Notes: generated by a model from the letters alone, not told the origin. Counted from the stretch's first letter, positions 47,087 to 57,712 are shown. The stretch: DNA of 64,000 nt from Pseudomonas defluvii (GCF_001695625.1 NZ_MBPN01000009.1:23806-87805), one strand, 5' to 3'. Translations and numbers: made by a program.

Positions 47087-48829
47087 TTAGAGGAACAGGC
47101 CCGGGCCGGGGCGACTTCCTTCGGGAAATTTGACGCCCACTTTGAGGATCTTGTTCCCCTCCATCAGCGCAACGGTCCACAAGGTGTTGTTCCATTCGAT
47201 CTGGTCACCCACTACCGGCGCACCACCAACCTTCTGTTGGATGAAGTGGCTCAGAGGCGTGTGTGGGTCCTGACCGTCGAGCTTGAGGCCGTACAGGGCC
47301 GCTACAGCCCCCAGTTCTGCGTCACCTTCAAGGACGAAGTCACCGAAGAAGCGCAGGTCCAGACCACGTTGTGGTGCCTGGCTGAACAGCTTGCCCAGGG
47401 CCGGGAGATCGTGTTCATGGCCGATAACACAGAGCAGGTCACCCACCTCCAGGGTGGTACTTCCCGACGGGTGGAGCAGTTGCTGACCACGGAAAAGCGC
47501 TGCAATGCGGGTACCCTCAGGCATTTTCAACTCGCGCAGCGCTGCGCCGATGCACCATTTTTCAGCACCCAGACGGTAGACGAACAGCTCCCATTCACTG
47601 GTGATGTGCACTTCCAGTGCAGAGCGGGAGATGGGTGCCGGGTCAGGTGGCACGGTGACTTTCAGCAGCTTGGCCACCCACGGCAGGCTGGTGCCTTGCA
47701 CCAGCAGCGAGACCAGGACGATGAAGAAGGCCAGGTTGAAATACAGTTGTGCGTTGGGCAGCCCGGCCATCAGCGGGAACACCGCCAGAATGATCGGTAC
47801 CGCGCCGCGTAGGCCGACCCAGGAAATAAAAGCCTTTTCGCGGCCATGGAAGGCCTTGAATGGCAGCAACCCGGCCAGCACCGACAGCGGGCGGGCGAAG
47901 AGGATCATCCACAAGGCCAGGCCCAGTGCCGGCAGGGCAATTGGCAGCAGGTCGTGCGGAGTGACCAGCAACCCCAGCACCAGGAACATGCCGATCTGTG
48001 CCAGCCAGGCCATGCCGTCGAGCATGTGCAGAATGCCGTGGCGGCTGCGGATCGGGCGGTTGCCCAGTACCAGGCCGCAGAGGTACACGGCGAGGAAGCC
48101 ACTGCCGTGCAGGGCGTTGGTCAGGGCAAATACCAGCAGGCCACCACTGATCACCAAGATCGGATAGAGGCCGCCGGCCAGGTTGATCCGGTTGACCAGT
48201 TGCAGCATCAGCCAACCGCCGCCCAGGCCGAGCACCGCGCCAATGCCAAACTCGCGCACCAGGTGCCCGAGCAGGCCCCAGTGCAGGCCTGTCTGACCGC
48301 TGGCGAGCATGTCGATCAGGGTCACGGTGAGGAACACCGCCATGGGGTCGTTGCTGCCCGATTCGATTTCCAGCGAGGCGGTGACCCGTTCATTCAGGCC
48401 CTTGCCGCCCAGCAGGGAGAACACCGCAGCAGCGTCGGTCGAACCGACAATGGCGCCGATCAGCAGGCCCTGGATCAGGTTCAGGTCAAACAGCCAGGCC
48501 GCCATCATGCCGGTCAGGCCGGTGGTAATCAGTACCCCGACGGTCGCGAGCGATAACGCTGGCCACAAGGCAACACGGAAGCTCGCGACCCGCGTACGCA
48601 GGCCGCCATCGAGCAGAATCACGGCCAGTGCCAGGTTGCCGACGAGGTAGGCGGTGGGGTAGTTGTCAAAGATGATGCCGCCGCCATCGACCCCGGCTGC
48701 CATGCCTACGGCGAGGATGATCACCAGGATGGGGATGCCCAGTCGCGAAGACAGTGAGCTGACCAGAATACTTGCACCTACCAGCAACGCGCCGATCAAG
48801 AACAGGCTGTTGATGGCGGTCGCATTCAA
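47087..48829 (-). CDS. cvrA: Potassium/proton antiporter, CvrA/NhaP2 type
   Basis: This CPA1-family antiporter of 580 residues has about 12 membrane helices. The family motif [15 protein letters not shown] (with the ion-binding Asp pair region) and [15 protein letters not shown] are visible. A TrkA-C-like domain follows (ELFVYRLG and on), then a C-terminal CorC/HlyC-type domain. It protects against potassium overload at alkaline pH or low osmolarity. I chose the TTG at 48829, which has GGAG upstream and gives the expected length, over an upstream ATG. Confidence 0.9.
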   Translation of the reverse strand: MNATAINSLFLIGALLVGASILVSSLSSRLGIPILVIILAVGMAAGVDGGGIIFDNYPTAYLVGNLALAVILLDGGLRTRVASFRVALWPALSLATVGVLITTGLTGMMAAWLFDLNLIQGLLIGAIVGSTDAAAVFSLLGGKGLNERVTASLEIESGSNDPMAVFLTVTLIDMLASGQTGLHWGLLGHLVREFGIGAVLGLGGGWLMLQLVNRINLAGGLYPILVISGGLLVFALTNALHGSGFLAVYLCGLVLGNRPIRSRHGILHMLDGMAWLAQIGMFLVLGLLVTPHDLLPIALPALGLALWMILFARPLSVLAGLLPFKAFHGREKAFISWVGLRGAVPIILAVFPLMAGLPNAQLYFNLAFFIVLVSLLVQGTSLPWVAKLLKVTVPPDPAPISRSALEVHITSEWELFVYRLGAEKWCIGAALRELKMPEGTRIAALFRGQQLLHPSGSTTLEVGDLLCVIGHEHDLPALGKLFSQAPQRGLDLRFFGDFVLEGDAELGAVAALYGLKLDGQDPHTPLSHFIQQKVGGAPVVGDQIEWNNTLWTVALMEGNKILKVGVKFPEGSRPGPGLFL

Positions 48830-48961
48830 AGGCAGTACTCCAGGACAATCGGCGGGAAAGGTGTGCAGAAACAAGCAGGTCGCGTGCCAAGGATTCTAAC
48901 CTGAGCGCTTGGAAAACTGTCTAGATAGTTACCACCGCGATGTGCTTGATAGCGTTTGCAA

Positions 48962-48986
48962 TGCCGTATCAGCAACCAATACGGCA
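48962..48986 (+). promoter_or_regulatory. Hairpin just before the ADP-ribosyltransferase toxin start
   Basis: TGCCGTAT (48962-48969) and ATACGGCA (48979-48986) pair perfectly around a 9-base loop, ending 6 bases before the ATG at 48993. There is no Shine-Dalgarno outside it, so in RNA it would sit exactly over the ribosome landing site. Confidence 0.4.
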
Positions 48987-48992
48987 ATTATC

Positions 48993-51209
48993 ATGACGTC
49001 ATTCGCATCCGCTTCTCTGCAGAACATCGCTCAAGGCTTCCTCGTGGCCTATCCCGATATCCATAGCCTGGCCCGGCTTGGCGCAGGCCATATCATCGAA
49101 AATGCACTCGGCTATTGGCTCGACCCCGACCAGGTCTACTGGCACCGCTTTGATAATGCCGTCAGCAGCAACCGAACCTTCAGTGGTTGGGCGCACTACA
49201 GCGCGCCGATCGAGTCGATGACGTTGAGCGAGCTGATTCAACGGCGTTTCACCCTCAACGACCAGCTCAATCCCGACCTGCTCAGCAACTACGGTGGTTT
49301 TTACCGAGTGGGCGCTGGCCATGGGCACTATGACGAGCGTGTCGAGGTTCGTCTGGCACCTGAAAATGTCATGGAGGCCTTCTGGGCGCTCGACCTGCAG
49401 TCGGTGTATCTGCAAACCCTGGAGCGGTTCTGGGCGCAGCATGCCGATAACTTCTGTCTGCTTGCCCGGGCGCAGTTTCTGACAGCATTGGCGCATGCAC
49501 GAGAGAAGGAGGGCTTGTCCGACGCCGAGCAACAGGCGGTGTTGCGTGCGGCAGTCGGTTCGATCCGCTTCCCGGCAACGCTCGCGCGCTTGCGCCAGTC
49601 GCAGGGGGAGGGTGTGAGCTCCGGCTTCAGCGCCCTCAGCTTCAGTGGGCAGGTGGCGCGCGATATGTTCTGGTTGGTACTCCCGAGCAATGCCTTGCTG
49701 CTGTACCTGGCCAGCGAGACGCCTGCCCTGATCCGTTTTACCGGCAAGGACCAGCTCTATGCTTGGATAAAGGAGCAAGTGGCGGACGAGCCAGGCCGGC
49801 AGCGTTTTCGGCAACACTTTCCTGACCTTGATCCGGCCGCGGGGAAGGTGTTGTGTGAGCGTCTATCAGCCGGTCAGCGAGTGCTCAATTGGGATGTCGC
49901 GCCCGTTGCAGGGGATGTCTTTGTGCATCTGCGAGAGGCCGCCAAGCAGGAACTCAAGGCCGTTGCCTTGGCACGAATCACCGCCAATAGTGACTTGCGC
50001 AAGGCCAAATGGCTGGCATGGCTGGGAGTTGTCAGTCGTGTGGTTTCACCGCTGGCGCCGCTGGGCTGGCCGCTCGCCCTGGCGGCGGTCGGTGCCGGGG
50101 CGGCAAGCCTGGGATTGCACCTGGACCAGGCTGTCAACGCGAGCGATATACGCCAGCGCCGGCGCGGTTGGGTGTTGGCGGTTGTGGACCTGTTGTTTGT
50201 GTTGCTGGATGCCAAGATGCTTGAAGCCGATGCCTTCAACGGTGAAGCGCGTGCTGTTCGTACACCGGGTGGTTCTGAGGCTGTACCATTGACCCGAGCC
50301 CCGCAGGTGGCGTTGCCGCCGCTCCCGGTTGATGCGCAGCCTGTGGGGGCACCGCCGCTCTCTGACGGCAACTCTACGTTCTGGACGGCCTGCATGCGGC
50401 CCGCCGCCGATGAATTGCTGGCACTGTCCGATCAGGCGTTGGCACGTCAGCGAAGCCTGTTGACGCACCTGCCTGAAGCCGATCTGGAGCGGGTCTCGGC
50501 CAGCGGCGACTACCTGGATCCGTTTGGTGAGCCTTATGTGGTGTACCGCGATGAACTGGGTTTTGGCGCACGTCACATCAAGCAGTACAGCCATTCGCCG
50601 CAGCGCTACAACAACCTCTTGCGCGGCCTGCCGCTGGAAGGCACGGTTGACGCCAATGTGGCCAGGATTCATGCATTATCCAAGGAGTTGGGCATGGTTG
50701 GCTGCGATAATCAGGTGCGGCTGTATCGCGCTGCGTCTGCGGCGAGAGGCACATCCGGTGCATGGCTCAAGCGTGGGCAGGTGAAGGTTGGGGACGTGCT
50801 CCTGACGACTGACTTTACGTCGTTTACAGAAAACCCGTACACCCTCTGGGAGTTGTTCCGTGAAGACAGGAGTGCCGTTCAGGCACGTTTCGACGAAAGC
50901 TCCGTGGTGTTCGTTCTGGAGCCTGGTGGGCCTGCCTATGCGTCGCCCGTAGCAGCCTTTTCCGACCTGGAACATGAGGCCGAGGCACTGATCTTGCCGG
51001 GTCGGCCGCTGCGCATTCTCGACATTGCCGAGGTCGTCGGGGCGGATTTTCGCTTCACTCAAGTCCGTTTGCAGGGGGTTGAGTCGGTTGCTCCTGACGA
51101 GGCGATGTTCGAGTTTCGTACCGGGGAGCCGTTCCAGCGAGCGGCGTATGCCCGACGCCTGGGGGGCGTCGGGCAGAGCCTGGTCGAGCGCTTTTTTCCG
51201 CAGCCTTAG
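48993..51209 (+). CDS. DUF6543-type toxin with C-terminal mono-ADP-ribosyltransferase domain
   Basis: This 738-residue protein is not part of the core gene set. The N-terminal half (about residues 1-330) has the layout of Pseudomonas dermonecrotic-toxin-like (DUF6543) proteins, for example LDPDQVYWHRFDN, LSNYGGFYRVG and LQTLERFWAQHADNFCLLA. A hydrophobic stretch follows at about residues 335-370, a possible translocation segment. The C-terminal domain from about residue 530 reads as an R-S-E ADP-ribosyltransferase: Arg579 in VRLYRAAS, Thr/Ser606-612 in TTDFTSFTENP, and Glu662-x-Glu664 in EHEAEALILPG, followed by LRILDI. The catalytic glutamate would be Glu664. Family knowledge suggests modification of a host protein with ADP-ribose from NAD. 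No immunity or secretion gene is adjacent. A TTG at 48909 is an alternative start. Confidence 0.75.
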   Translation: MTSFASASLQNIAQGFLVAYPDIHSLARLGAGHIIENALGYWLDPDQVYWHRFDNAVSSNRTFSGWAHYSAPIESMTLSELIQRRFTLNDQLNPDLLSNYGGFYRVGAGHGHYDERVEVRLAPENVMEAFWALDLQSVYLQTLERFWAQHADNFCLLARAQFLTALAHAREKEGLSDAEQQAVLRAAVGSIRFPATLARLRQSQGEGVSSGFSALSFSGQVARDMFWLVLPSNALLLYLASETPALIRFTGKDQLYAWIKEQVADEPGRQRFRQHFPDLDPAAGKVLCERLSAGQRVLNWDVAPVAGDVFVHLREAAKQELKAVALARITANSDLRKAKWLAWLGVVSRVVSPLAPLGWPLALAAVGAGAASLGLHLDQAVNASDIRQRRRGWVLAVVDLLFVLLDAKMLEADAFNGEARAVRTPGGSEAVPLTRAPQVALPPLPVDAQPVGAPPLSDGNSTFWTACMRPAADELLALSDQALARQRSLLTHLPEADLERVSASGDYLDPFGEPYVVYRDELGFGARHIKQYSHSPQRYNNLLRGLPLEGTVDANVARIHALSKELGMVGCDNQVRLYRAASAARGTSGAWLKRGQVKVGDVLLTTDFTSFTENPYTLWELFREDRSAVQARFDESSVVFVLEPGGPAYASPVAAFSDLEHEAEALILPGRPLRILDIAEVVGADFRFTQVRLQGVESVAPDEAMFEFRTGEPFQRAAYARRLGGVGQSLVERFFPQP

Positions 51210-51210
51210 C

Positions 51211-52908
51211 TTATGCCTGCTTCACTTCACGCAGCGGCTTGCCCTTGACCGGCGCATCGTTGGCCACGTAGTACTTGGCGGTGCTGCGTGGCAGTGGCTG
51301 ACGCCCACGAATCTTGTCGGCGATTTTCTCGGCCATCATGATCGTTGGGGCGTTCAGGTTGCCGGTAGTGATGATCGGCATGATCGAGGCATCGACCACG
51401 CGCAGGCCTTCCATGCCATGTACGCGACCCTGGCCATCGACCACGGCCATGTCGTCGGTGCCCATCTTGCACGAGCAGGACGGGTGGAACGCGGTTTCGG
51501 CGTGCTCGCGAATGAACGTGTCCAACTCTTCGTCGGTTTGCACATGCGCACCCGGGCTGATTTCACGACCACGGTATGCGTCCAGCGCCGGCTGCGCCAT
51601 GATCTCACGGGTCAGGCGGATGCCATCGCGGAACTCCTGCCAGTCCTGTTCGGTTGCCATGTAGTTGAACAGGATGCTTGGGTGTTGGCGTGGGTCCTTG
51701 GACTTGACCTGGATGCGCCCACGGCTTGGCGAACGCATCGAGCCCATGTGGGCCTGGAAGCCGTGCTCCTGCACACCGTTGCTGCCGTTGTAGTTGATCG
51801 CGACCGGCAGGAAGTGGTACTGGATGTTCGGCCACTCGAACTCGGGGCGGGTGCGGATGAAGCCACCAGCCTCGAACTGGTTGCTGGCGCCGATACCGGT
51901 TCCGGCAAACAGCCACTGGGCACCGATAGCGGGCTGGTTCCACCACAGCAGCGAAGGGTACAGCGAGACCGGCTGGGTGCAGGCGTACTGCAGGTACAGT
52001 TCCAGGTGGTCTTGCAGGTTTTCACCCACGCCCGGCAGGTCGTGGACCACCGGAATGTCCAGGCTCTGCAGCAGTTTGGCCGGGCCGACACCGGAGCGTT
52101 GCAGCAACTGCGGCGAAGCGATGGCGCCGCTGCAGACGATGACTTCCCTGCGTGCACGGGCTTCGACACGCTCTTCGCTGTCGCCTTGCAGGTAGGTCAC
52201 GCCAATAGCGCGTTTGCCGTTGAACAGCACGCGATCGGTCAGGGCATGAGTGACGATGGTCAGGGTCGAGCGCTTCTTGGCGATGTCCAGGTAGCCGCGT
52301 GCGGTACTGGAGCGACGGCCTTCAGGGGTCACCGTACGGTCCATCGGGCCAAAGCCTTCCTGCTGGTAGCCGTTCAGGTCTTCGGTGCGCGGGTAGCCGG
52401 CTTGCACGCCAGCTTCAACCATGGCGTGGAACAGTGGGTTGTTGCCCGCCTTTGGCGTGGTCACGCGGACCGGGCCTTCGCCGCCATGGTAGTCGTTCGG
52501 GCCGATGTCACGGGTTTCCGCTTTACGGAAATACGGCAGGCAGTCCAGGTAGCTCCAGTCTTCCAGGCCTGGCAGTTTGGCCCAGCCGTCATAGTCCATG
52601 GCGTTGCCACGGATATAGCACATGCCGTTGATCAGCGATGAACCACCCAGGCCCTTGCCACGGCCACATTCCATGCGACGGTTGTCCATGTAGGGCTCAG
52701 GATCGGTCTCGTAGGCCCAGTTGTAGCGGCGACCCTGCAGCGGGAAGGCCAGGGCGGCAGGCATCTGGGTACGGAAGTCGTAGCGGTAATCCGGGCCGCC
52801 GGCTTCAAGCAGCAGTACGGTGACGCCTTCGTCTTCGGTCAGGCGGGTGGCCAGGGTGTTACCGGCCGAGCCTGCACCGACAATGATGTAATCGAATTCT
52901 TGGGACAT
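51211..52908 (-). CDS. betA: Choline dehydrogenase
   Basis: BetA is an FAD-dependent, membrane-associated GMC oxidoreductase that oxidises choline to betaine aldehyde. The 565 residues start with the FAD motif [18 protein letters not shown]. The GMC signatures [15 protein letters not shown] and [15 protein letters not shown] and the active-site His region [13 protein letters not shown] follow. It is the last gene of the betI-betB-betA unit and its stop lies one base from the stop of the convergent ADP-ribosyltransferase gene. Confidence 0.96.
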   Translation of the reverse strand: MSQEFDYIIVGAGSAGNTLATRLTEDEGVTVLLLEAGGPDYRYDFRTQMPAALAFPLQGRRYNWAYETDPEPYMDNRRMECGRGKGLGGSSLINGMCYIRGNAMDYDGWAKLPGLEDWSYLDCLPYFRKAETRDIGPNDYHGGEGPVRVTTPKAGNNPLFHAMVEAGVQAGYPRTEDLNGYQQEGFGPMDRTVTPEGRRSSTARGYLDIAKKRSTLTIVTHALTDRVLFNGKRAIGVTYLQGDSEERVEARARREVIVCSGAIASPQLLQRSGVGPAKLLQSLDIPVVHDLPGVGENLQDHLELYLQYACTQPVSLYPSLLWWNQPAIGAQWLFAGTGIGASNQFEAGGFIRTRPEFEWPNIQYHFLPVAINYNGSNGVQEHGFQAHMGSMRSPSRGRIQVKSKDPRQHPSILFNYMATEQDWQEFRDGIRLTREIMAQPALDAYRGREISPGAHVQTDEELDTFIREHAETAFHPSCSCKMGTDDMAVVDGQGRVHGMEGLRVVDASIMPIITTGNLNAPTIMMAEKIADKIRGRQPLPRSTAKYYVANDAPVKGKPLREVKQA

Positions 52909-52986
52909 GAATGTACCCTCTTGGCAGTGAACGAGGTGAGCGGATGGCGCCCGGGTCTCGCGACTCGGGCGCGGCTACAAGGGTGC

Positions 52987-54459
52987 TTAGAACACCGAGT
53001 TGTAGTTGCCCAGCTCGACCTGTACCGACTTGATGCGAGTGTACTGAGCCAGCGAGCTGATACCGTTTTCACGGCCGACACCGGACTGCTTGTAACCGCC
53101 GACCGGCATTTCGGCAGGCGACTCGCCCCAGGCGTTGATCCAGCAGATACCGGCTTCCAGCTGGTGGATGATGCGATGCGCACGGGTCAGGTCGTTGGTG
53201 CAGACACCCGCGGCCAGGCCGAAGTCGGTGTCATTGGCGCGACGGATGACTTCTTCTTCGGTTTCGTAGGTGAGGATGCTCATCACCGGGCCGAAGATTT
53301 CCTCGCGAACAATGGTCATGTCGTCGCGGCAGTCGGTGAATACGGTCGGCGCAACGAAGGCACCCTTGGCGAAGTCACCGGTGGTCAGGCGTTCGCCACC
53401 GCACAGTACGCGTGCGCCTTCTTCCTTGCCCTTGGCGATGTAGCCGAGGACATTTTCCATGTGGGCGAAGCTGACCAGTGGGCCGAAGTTGGTGTTTTCG
53501 TCTTCCGGGTTACCCACGCGGATGCGCGCAACGCGCTCAACGATCTTGGCTTCAAAGGCGGCTTTCAGAGCGGCAGGCACGAACACGCGGGTGCCGTTGG
53601 TGCAGACCTGACCGGAGCTGTAGAAGTTGGCCATCATGGCGATGTCGGCGGCGCGATCCAGGTCGGCGTCGGCGCAGATGATCAGTGGCGACTTGCCGCC
53701 CAGTTCCATGGTGACTTCCTTGAGCGAGGAGCTCGAAGCACTGGCCATGACCTTCTTGCCGGTGTCGGTGCCACCGGTAAAGGATACTTTTTCAACGCGT
53801 GGGTGCTCGGTCAGCCAGGTACCGACTTCGCGACCGCTGCCGGTCAGCACGTTGAACACGCCGTCTGGCAGGCCGGCTTCGGTGTAGATTTCGGCCAGTT
53901 TCAGTGTGGTCAGCGAGGTGACTTCACTGGGCTTGAAGATCATCGCGTTACCAGCGGCCAGGGCCGGGGCGGATTTCCACAGGGCGATCTGGATCGGGTA
54001 GTTCCAGGCGCCGATACCGACGGTCACACCCAGTGGTTCGCGGCGGGTGTAGACGAAGGAGCTGTCGCGCAGCGGGATCTGCTCGCCTTCGATGGCCGGT
54101 ACCAGGCCGGCGTAGTATTCGAGTACGTCGGCACCGGTCACGATGTCGACGTAGCGGGTTTCGGAGTAGGACTTGCCGGTGTCCAGAGTTTCCAGCGCTG
54201 CCAGCTCATCGTTGCGCTCGCGCAGGATGTCGACGGCACGACGCAGGATGCGCGAACGCTGCATGGCGGTCATCGCGGCCCAGACTTTCTGGCCACGTTC
54301 GGCGCTTTCGACGGCGCGCTCGACGTCTTCTTTGGTGGCACGTTGCACGTGGGCGAGGACTTCGCCGTTGGCCGGGTTGATGGCTTCGAAGGTGGCATCG
54401 CCGCCAGCGTCGACATAACCACCATCAATGTAGAGTTTTTGCAGTTCGAAACGGGCCAT
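52987..54459 (-). CDS. betB: Betaine aldehyde dehydrogenase
   Basis: BetB oxidises betaine aldehyde to the osmoprotectant glycine betaine with NAD(P). The 490 residues show the cofactor segment [29 protein letters not shown], the catalytic Glu in [12 protein letters not shown] and the catalytic Cys in [14 protein letters not shown]. It is located between betI and betA on the minus strand. Confidence 0.97.
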   Translation of the reverse strand: MARFELQKLYIDGGYVDAGGDATFEAINPANGEVLAHVQRATKEDVERAVESAERGQKVWAAMTAMQRSRILRRAVDILRERNDELAALETLDTGKSYSETRYVDIVTGADVLEYYAGLVPAIEGEQIPLRDSSFVYTRREPLGVTVGIGAWNYPIQIALWKSAPALAAGNAMIFKPSEVTSLTTLKLAEIYTEAGLPDGVFNVLTGSGREVGTWLTEHPRVEKVSFTGGTDTGKKVMASASSSSLKEVTMELGGKSPLIICADADLDRAADIAMMANFYSSGQVCTNGTRVFVPAALKAAFEAKIVERVARIRVGNPEDENTNFGPLVSFAHMENVLGYIAKGKEEGARVLCGGERLTTGDFAKGAFVAPTVFTDCRDDMTIVREEIFGPVMSILTYETEEEVIRRANDTDFGLAAGVCTNDLTRAHRIIHQLEAGICWINAWGESPAEMPVGGYKQSGVGRENGISSLAQYTRIKSVQVELGNYNSVF

Positions 54460-54488
54460 AGTGTCCTCGCAAGTGCATTGTGGTTTGG

Positions 54489-55154
54489 CTATCCGCGCAG
54501 CGCTCCTGCCTGTGTGGCAATCGCCGGGCGCGGTGCATCAGAGGCCTGGTTGTGTGTGTCCGGGCTCGTCTGTTTTGCCAGTTGTAGATCCATGTATTCG
54601 TAAGCGATTTGCTGCGCCTGGTCGGTGTCGAAGGCGTCTCCGGATAACGCACCACGCAGCCACAGGCCGTCGATCAAGGCTGCCAGCCCGCGTGCTGCAC
54701 TGCGTGCTTCAGGCAACGGCAGGACGCGGCGGAACTGACAGCACAGGTTGGAATACAAGCGGTGATCGTTGATCCGCTGCAACCTGTGCAAAGACGGCTG
54801 GTGCATGCTGGTTGCCCAGAATGCCAACCAGGTTTTCATTGCCGGGCCGTTGACCTGGCTGGCGTCGAAGTTGCCTTCGATGATCACCTGCAGGTGGGCG
54901 CGCGGGCTGTTGTCCTTGAGCGCATGCCGACGTGCGGCGACGCTCTCGGTGAGCACGCTCATCAAGTACCGCATGGTCGCTGCGATCAGGCCATTCTTGT
55001 CCTGAAAGTAGTGACTGATGATGCCATTCGACACACCGGCCAAACGGGCGATCAGCGCAATGCTGGCATCTCCCATGCCGACCTGATCGACCGCCATCAA
55101 CGTGGCTTCGATCAACTGCTGGCGGCGGATGGGTTGCATACCGACCTTGGGCAT
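54489..55154 (-). CDS. betI: BetI, choline-responsive TetR-type repressor
   Basis: BetI represses bet genes and is released by choline. The 221 residues include the N-terminal TetR helix-turn-helix ([19 protein letters not shown] and [19 protein letters not shown]) and an effector domain. The C-terminus extends about 20 residues beyond the common BetI length, ending in a polar, Ala-rich tail. The start MPKVGMQ is preceded by GAGGAG. An in-frame codon 12 residues upstream was rejected. It is the first gene of betIBA and sits beside its probable operator at 55225-55244. Confidence 0.95.
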   Translation of the reverse strand: MPKVGMQPIRRQQLIEATLMAVDQVGMGDASIALIARLAGVSNGIISHYFQDKNGLIAATMRYLMSVLTESVAARRHALKDNSPRAHLQVIIEGNFDASQVNGPAMKTWLAFWATSMHQPSLHRLQRINDHRLYSNLCCQFRRVLPLPEARSAARGLAALIDGLWLRGALSGDAFDTDQAQQIAYEYMDLQLAKQTSPDTHNQASDAPRPAIATQAGALRG

Positions 55155-55224
55155 CTTGCAAATCTCCTCAGGCCTGCGGGCAGACGACAAGCGGCTGCCT
55201 CGGCGAAGGCCAGTCTATTTTGTT

Positions 55225-55244
55225 TTGATTGAACGTTCAATCAA
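55225..55244. promoter_or_regulatory. BetI operator palindrome
   Basis: TTGATTGAACGTTCAATCAA is a perfect 20-bp palindrome 70 bases upstream of betI. It agrees with the half-site TTGATTGAACGTTCAAT reported for BetI-type and related TetR repressors. It should control betIBA by autoregulation and may also affect betT about 330 bases away. Confidence 0.75.
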
Positions 55245-55577
55245 CAAAGAATAAGCTCTGCGACAATCTGCACCATTGACAGGTTTTTCTGACCTTCTGT
55301 TGGCGCAAATTGGCACCCAAAAATGACGTGTAAGCCCCGTAACACAAGGCGTTGACGGTTTTTTGCGGAATATTGAACAGATCGGCCGAACGGCACGCAG
55401 CCATGCGGCAAACCTTCTGGTCGGGGTTTTCGGTCTGTTTTTTAACGCAATCGTTCGGGATTACAGTTTTTTCCAAGGTGCTTTTATAACACCTGAGACA
55501 ATGTGGCTATTGCACCATTTGCTCAGGTAACGGGTCGTTCTGTTGTTTTTTCTCGCACTGCCTGGAGCCTCTGTGCA
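55245..55577. other. betI/betT divergent control region
   Basis: These 333 bases have no supported gene. They contain a 7-bp inverted repeat, ACCTGAG at 55491-55497 and CTCAGGT at 55522-55528, whose halves are 31 bases apart. Next to it are an AGGTGCTTTTATAACACCT palindrome at about 55476-55494 and AT-rich bases, all probably in the betT promoter. Confidence 0.5.
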
Positions 55578-57581
55578 ATGAGTTCTGCCTCTTTGATAAA
55601 GACCCCTGTTGAGAGGGTCCGGGTCAATAGCGTGGTGTTCTTCACCTCGGCGCTGTTGATTCTTGTACTGACTGCCTTGCTGATCGCGGTTCCTGAAACT
55701 GCAGGTCGTGTGCTTGGCCAGGCCCAAGCCTGGTTGTCGCGTAGTTTCGGTTGGTACTACATGCTGGTGATTGGCGGCTACCTGCTGTTCGTCATCGTTC
55801 TGGCGTTTTCCTCCTTCGGCAAGTTGAAGCTGGGCGGCAAGGACGACACACCGGACTTCAGCTACGGTGCCTGGGCCGGCATGCTGTTCTCCTCCGGCAT
55901 CGGTATTTCGCTGCTGTACTTCGGCGCCTCCGAACCGCTGGATCACTACTTCAACCCGCCAGAGGGCGCTCCGGCCAGCCTGCAAGCGGCCCGTCAGAGC
56001 CTGCAGTTGACGTTCCTGCATTGGGGGCTGCATGGCTGGGCGATCTACGCGTTGGTTGGTCTGTCAGTGGCCTACTTCGCCTATCGTCACAACCAGCCGC
56101 TGGCCCTGCGTTCGGCGCTGTACCCGCTGATGGGCGAGCGCTGGGTCAAGGGCGCAGCCGGTCATACCGTTGATATCTTCGGGATGTTCGTGACCCTGCT
56201 GGGCCTGGTGACCAACCTGGGTATCGGCTCGATGCAGGTATCGTCGGGCCTGGAGTACCTGTTTGGGATCGACCATAGCAAGACCAACCTGCTGATCGTC
56301 ATTCTGGTGATGAGCACGGTGGCCACCATTGCTGCGGTATCGGGTGTGGAAAACGGTATTCGTCGCCTGTCCAACCTGAACATCCTGCTGTTCAGCGGCC
56401 TGCTACTGTTCGTGCTGTTCAACGGCCCGACCCTGCACCTGCTCAACAGCTTCGTACAGAACACGGGTGACTACCTCAACGGCGTGATCCTGAAGACCTT
56501 CGACCTCTACGTCTATGAGGGCGACAGCGCCAAGTCGGAGCGCTGGTTGGGCCTGTGGACGGTGTTCTATTGGGCCTGGTGGATCTCCTGGGGCCCATTC
56601 GTGGGTATGTTCATCGCGCGTATTTCCCGTGGTCGTACCGTGCGTGAGTTGGTGGCCGGCGTGCTGCTGATTCCGTTGGGCTTCACCTTGGCCTGGCTGT
56701 CGATCTTCGGCAATACCGCGCTGGACCTGGTGATCAACCAGGGCGCGGTGGAGTTGGGACGCACGGCGCTGGAGCAGCCCTCAATGTCGATCTATCAACT
56801 GCTGGAGCACTATCCAGCGGCCAAGATCGTCGTGGGTGTGGCCGTGTTTGTCGGTTTCGTGCTGTTCCTGACCCCGGCCGATTCCGGTGCAGTCATGATG
56901 GCCAACCTGTCTTGCAAGGGTGGCCAGGTCGACGAAGACGCACCGCACTGGCTGCGTATTCTCTGGTCGGCGATCATCACTCTGGTGACCATCGGTCTGC
57001 TGTTCGCAGGCAATTTTGAAGCCATGCAGACCATGGTGGTGTTGGCAGGCTTGCCGTTCTCCGTGGTGCTGGTGGTGTTCATGTTCGGCCTGTTCAAGGC
57101 GATGAAACAGGACACTCAGGTCGAGCAGGAGCAAGCCGAATTGGCGGCCCGGGGCCGTCGCGGCTTCAGCGAGCGCCTGAGCCAACTGGACCTTCAGCCG
57201 ACCCAGGCCATGGTTCAGCGCTTCATGGACAAGCAGGTCAGCCCGGCGCTTAAGGAAGCGGCCGAGCAACTGAAGACCCTGGGCTATGAGGTGCAGACCC
57301 GCCTGGGCCAGTCGCGTGCGGCGATGGGCCTGCGGATCGACATGGAGGAGGGCAACCCCTTTGTCTATGAAGTCAGCCTGGATGGCTACCTGGCCGCGCC
57401 AAACGAAGCGCCGGCTGACGGTGCCAGCGATGTACGGCAACGCTTCTATCGGGCCGAGGTTTACCTGCATAACGGTAGCCAGGAGTACGACCTGATGGGC
57501 TTCACGCCGGAGCAGATTACCCGGGATGTACTCGATCAATTCGAGAGCCATCGCCAGGTGTTGGGTCGGGTGTACAGCTGA
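55578..57581 (+). CDS. betT: BetT high-affinity choline transporter (BCCT family)
   Basis: BetT imports choline with a proton or sodium gradient. The 667 residues form 12 membrane helices with the BCCT signature (FYWAWWISWGPFVGMFIARISRG, split here as FYWAWWISWGPFVG and MFIARISRGRTVREL). A cytoplasmic C-terminal domain of about 150 residues is thought to sense osmotic stress. I used the ATG at 55578 (MSSASLIKTPVERVRV). It is divergent from betIBA, which converts the imported choline to glycine betaine. Confidence 0.94.
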   Translation: MSSASLIKTPVERVRVNSVVFFTSALLILVLTALLIAVPETAGRVLGQAQAWLSRSFGWYYMLVIGGYLLFVIVLAFSSFGKLKLGGKDDTPDFSYGAWAGMLFSSGIGISLLYFGASEPLDHYFNPPEGAPASLQAARQSLQLTFLHWGLHGWAIYALVGLSVAYFAYRHNQPLALRSALYPLMGERWVKGAAGHTVDIFGMFVTLLGLVTNLGIGSMQVSSGLEYLFGIDHSKTNLLIVILVMSTVATIAAVSGVENGIRRLSNLNILLFSGLLLFVLFNGPTLHLLNSFVQNTGDYLNGVILKTFDLYVYEGDSAKSERWLGLWTVFYWAWWISWGPFVGMFIARISRGRTVRELVAGVLLIPLGFTLAWLSIFGNTALDLVINQGAVELGRTALEQPSMSIYQLLEHYPAAKIVVGVAVFVGFVLFLTPADSGAVMMANLSCKGGQVDEDAPHWLRILWSAIITLVTIGLLFAGNFEAMQTMVVLAGLPFSVVLVVFMFGLFKAMKQDTQVEQEQAELAARGRRGFSERLSQLDLQPTQAMVQRFMDKQVSPALKEAAEQLKTLGYEVQTRLGQSRAAMGLRIDMEEGNPFVYEVSLDGYLAAPNEAPADGASDVRQRFYRAEVYLHNGSQEYDLMGFTPEQITRDVLDQFESHRQVLGRVYS

Positions 57582-57600
57582 CCATTATCCGCTGAAAGCC

Positions 57601-57637
57601 AAGGGCTCTGTTCGCAGGAACAGGGCCCTTTCTTTTT
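57601..57637 (+). terminator. Terminator of betT
   Basis: AAGGGCTCTGTTC and GAACAGGGCCCTT form a long stem with a GCAG loop and are followed by TCTTTTT, 20 bases after the betT stop. Confidence 0.88.
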
Positions 57638-57712
57638 CATGTGTGCTGCGGTGCTGGACAGCCGCTCAGGTGCCCGGCACTCTTGAAGGCGCCAAGGATC
57701 CCGGTGCCTGCC

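Noticed and set aside
48909..48992. TTG start for the ADP-ribosyltransferase toxin
   Set aside because: No Shine-Dalgarno is visible and the extra 28 residues look non-coding; kept only as an alternative.
55237..55476. Minus-strand frame of 79 codons between betI and betT
   Set aside because: It overlaps the operator palindrome and control region and has no family resemblance.
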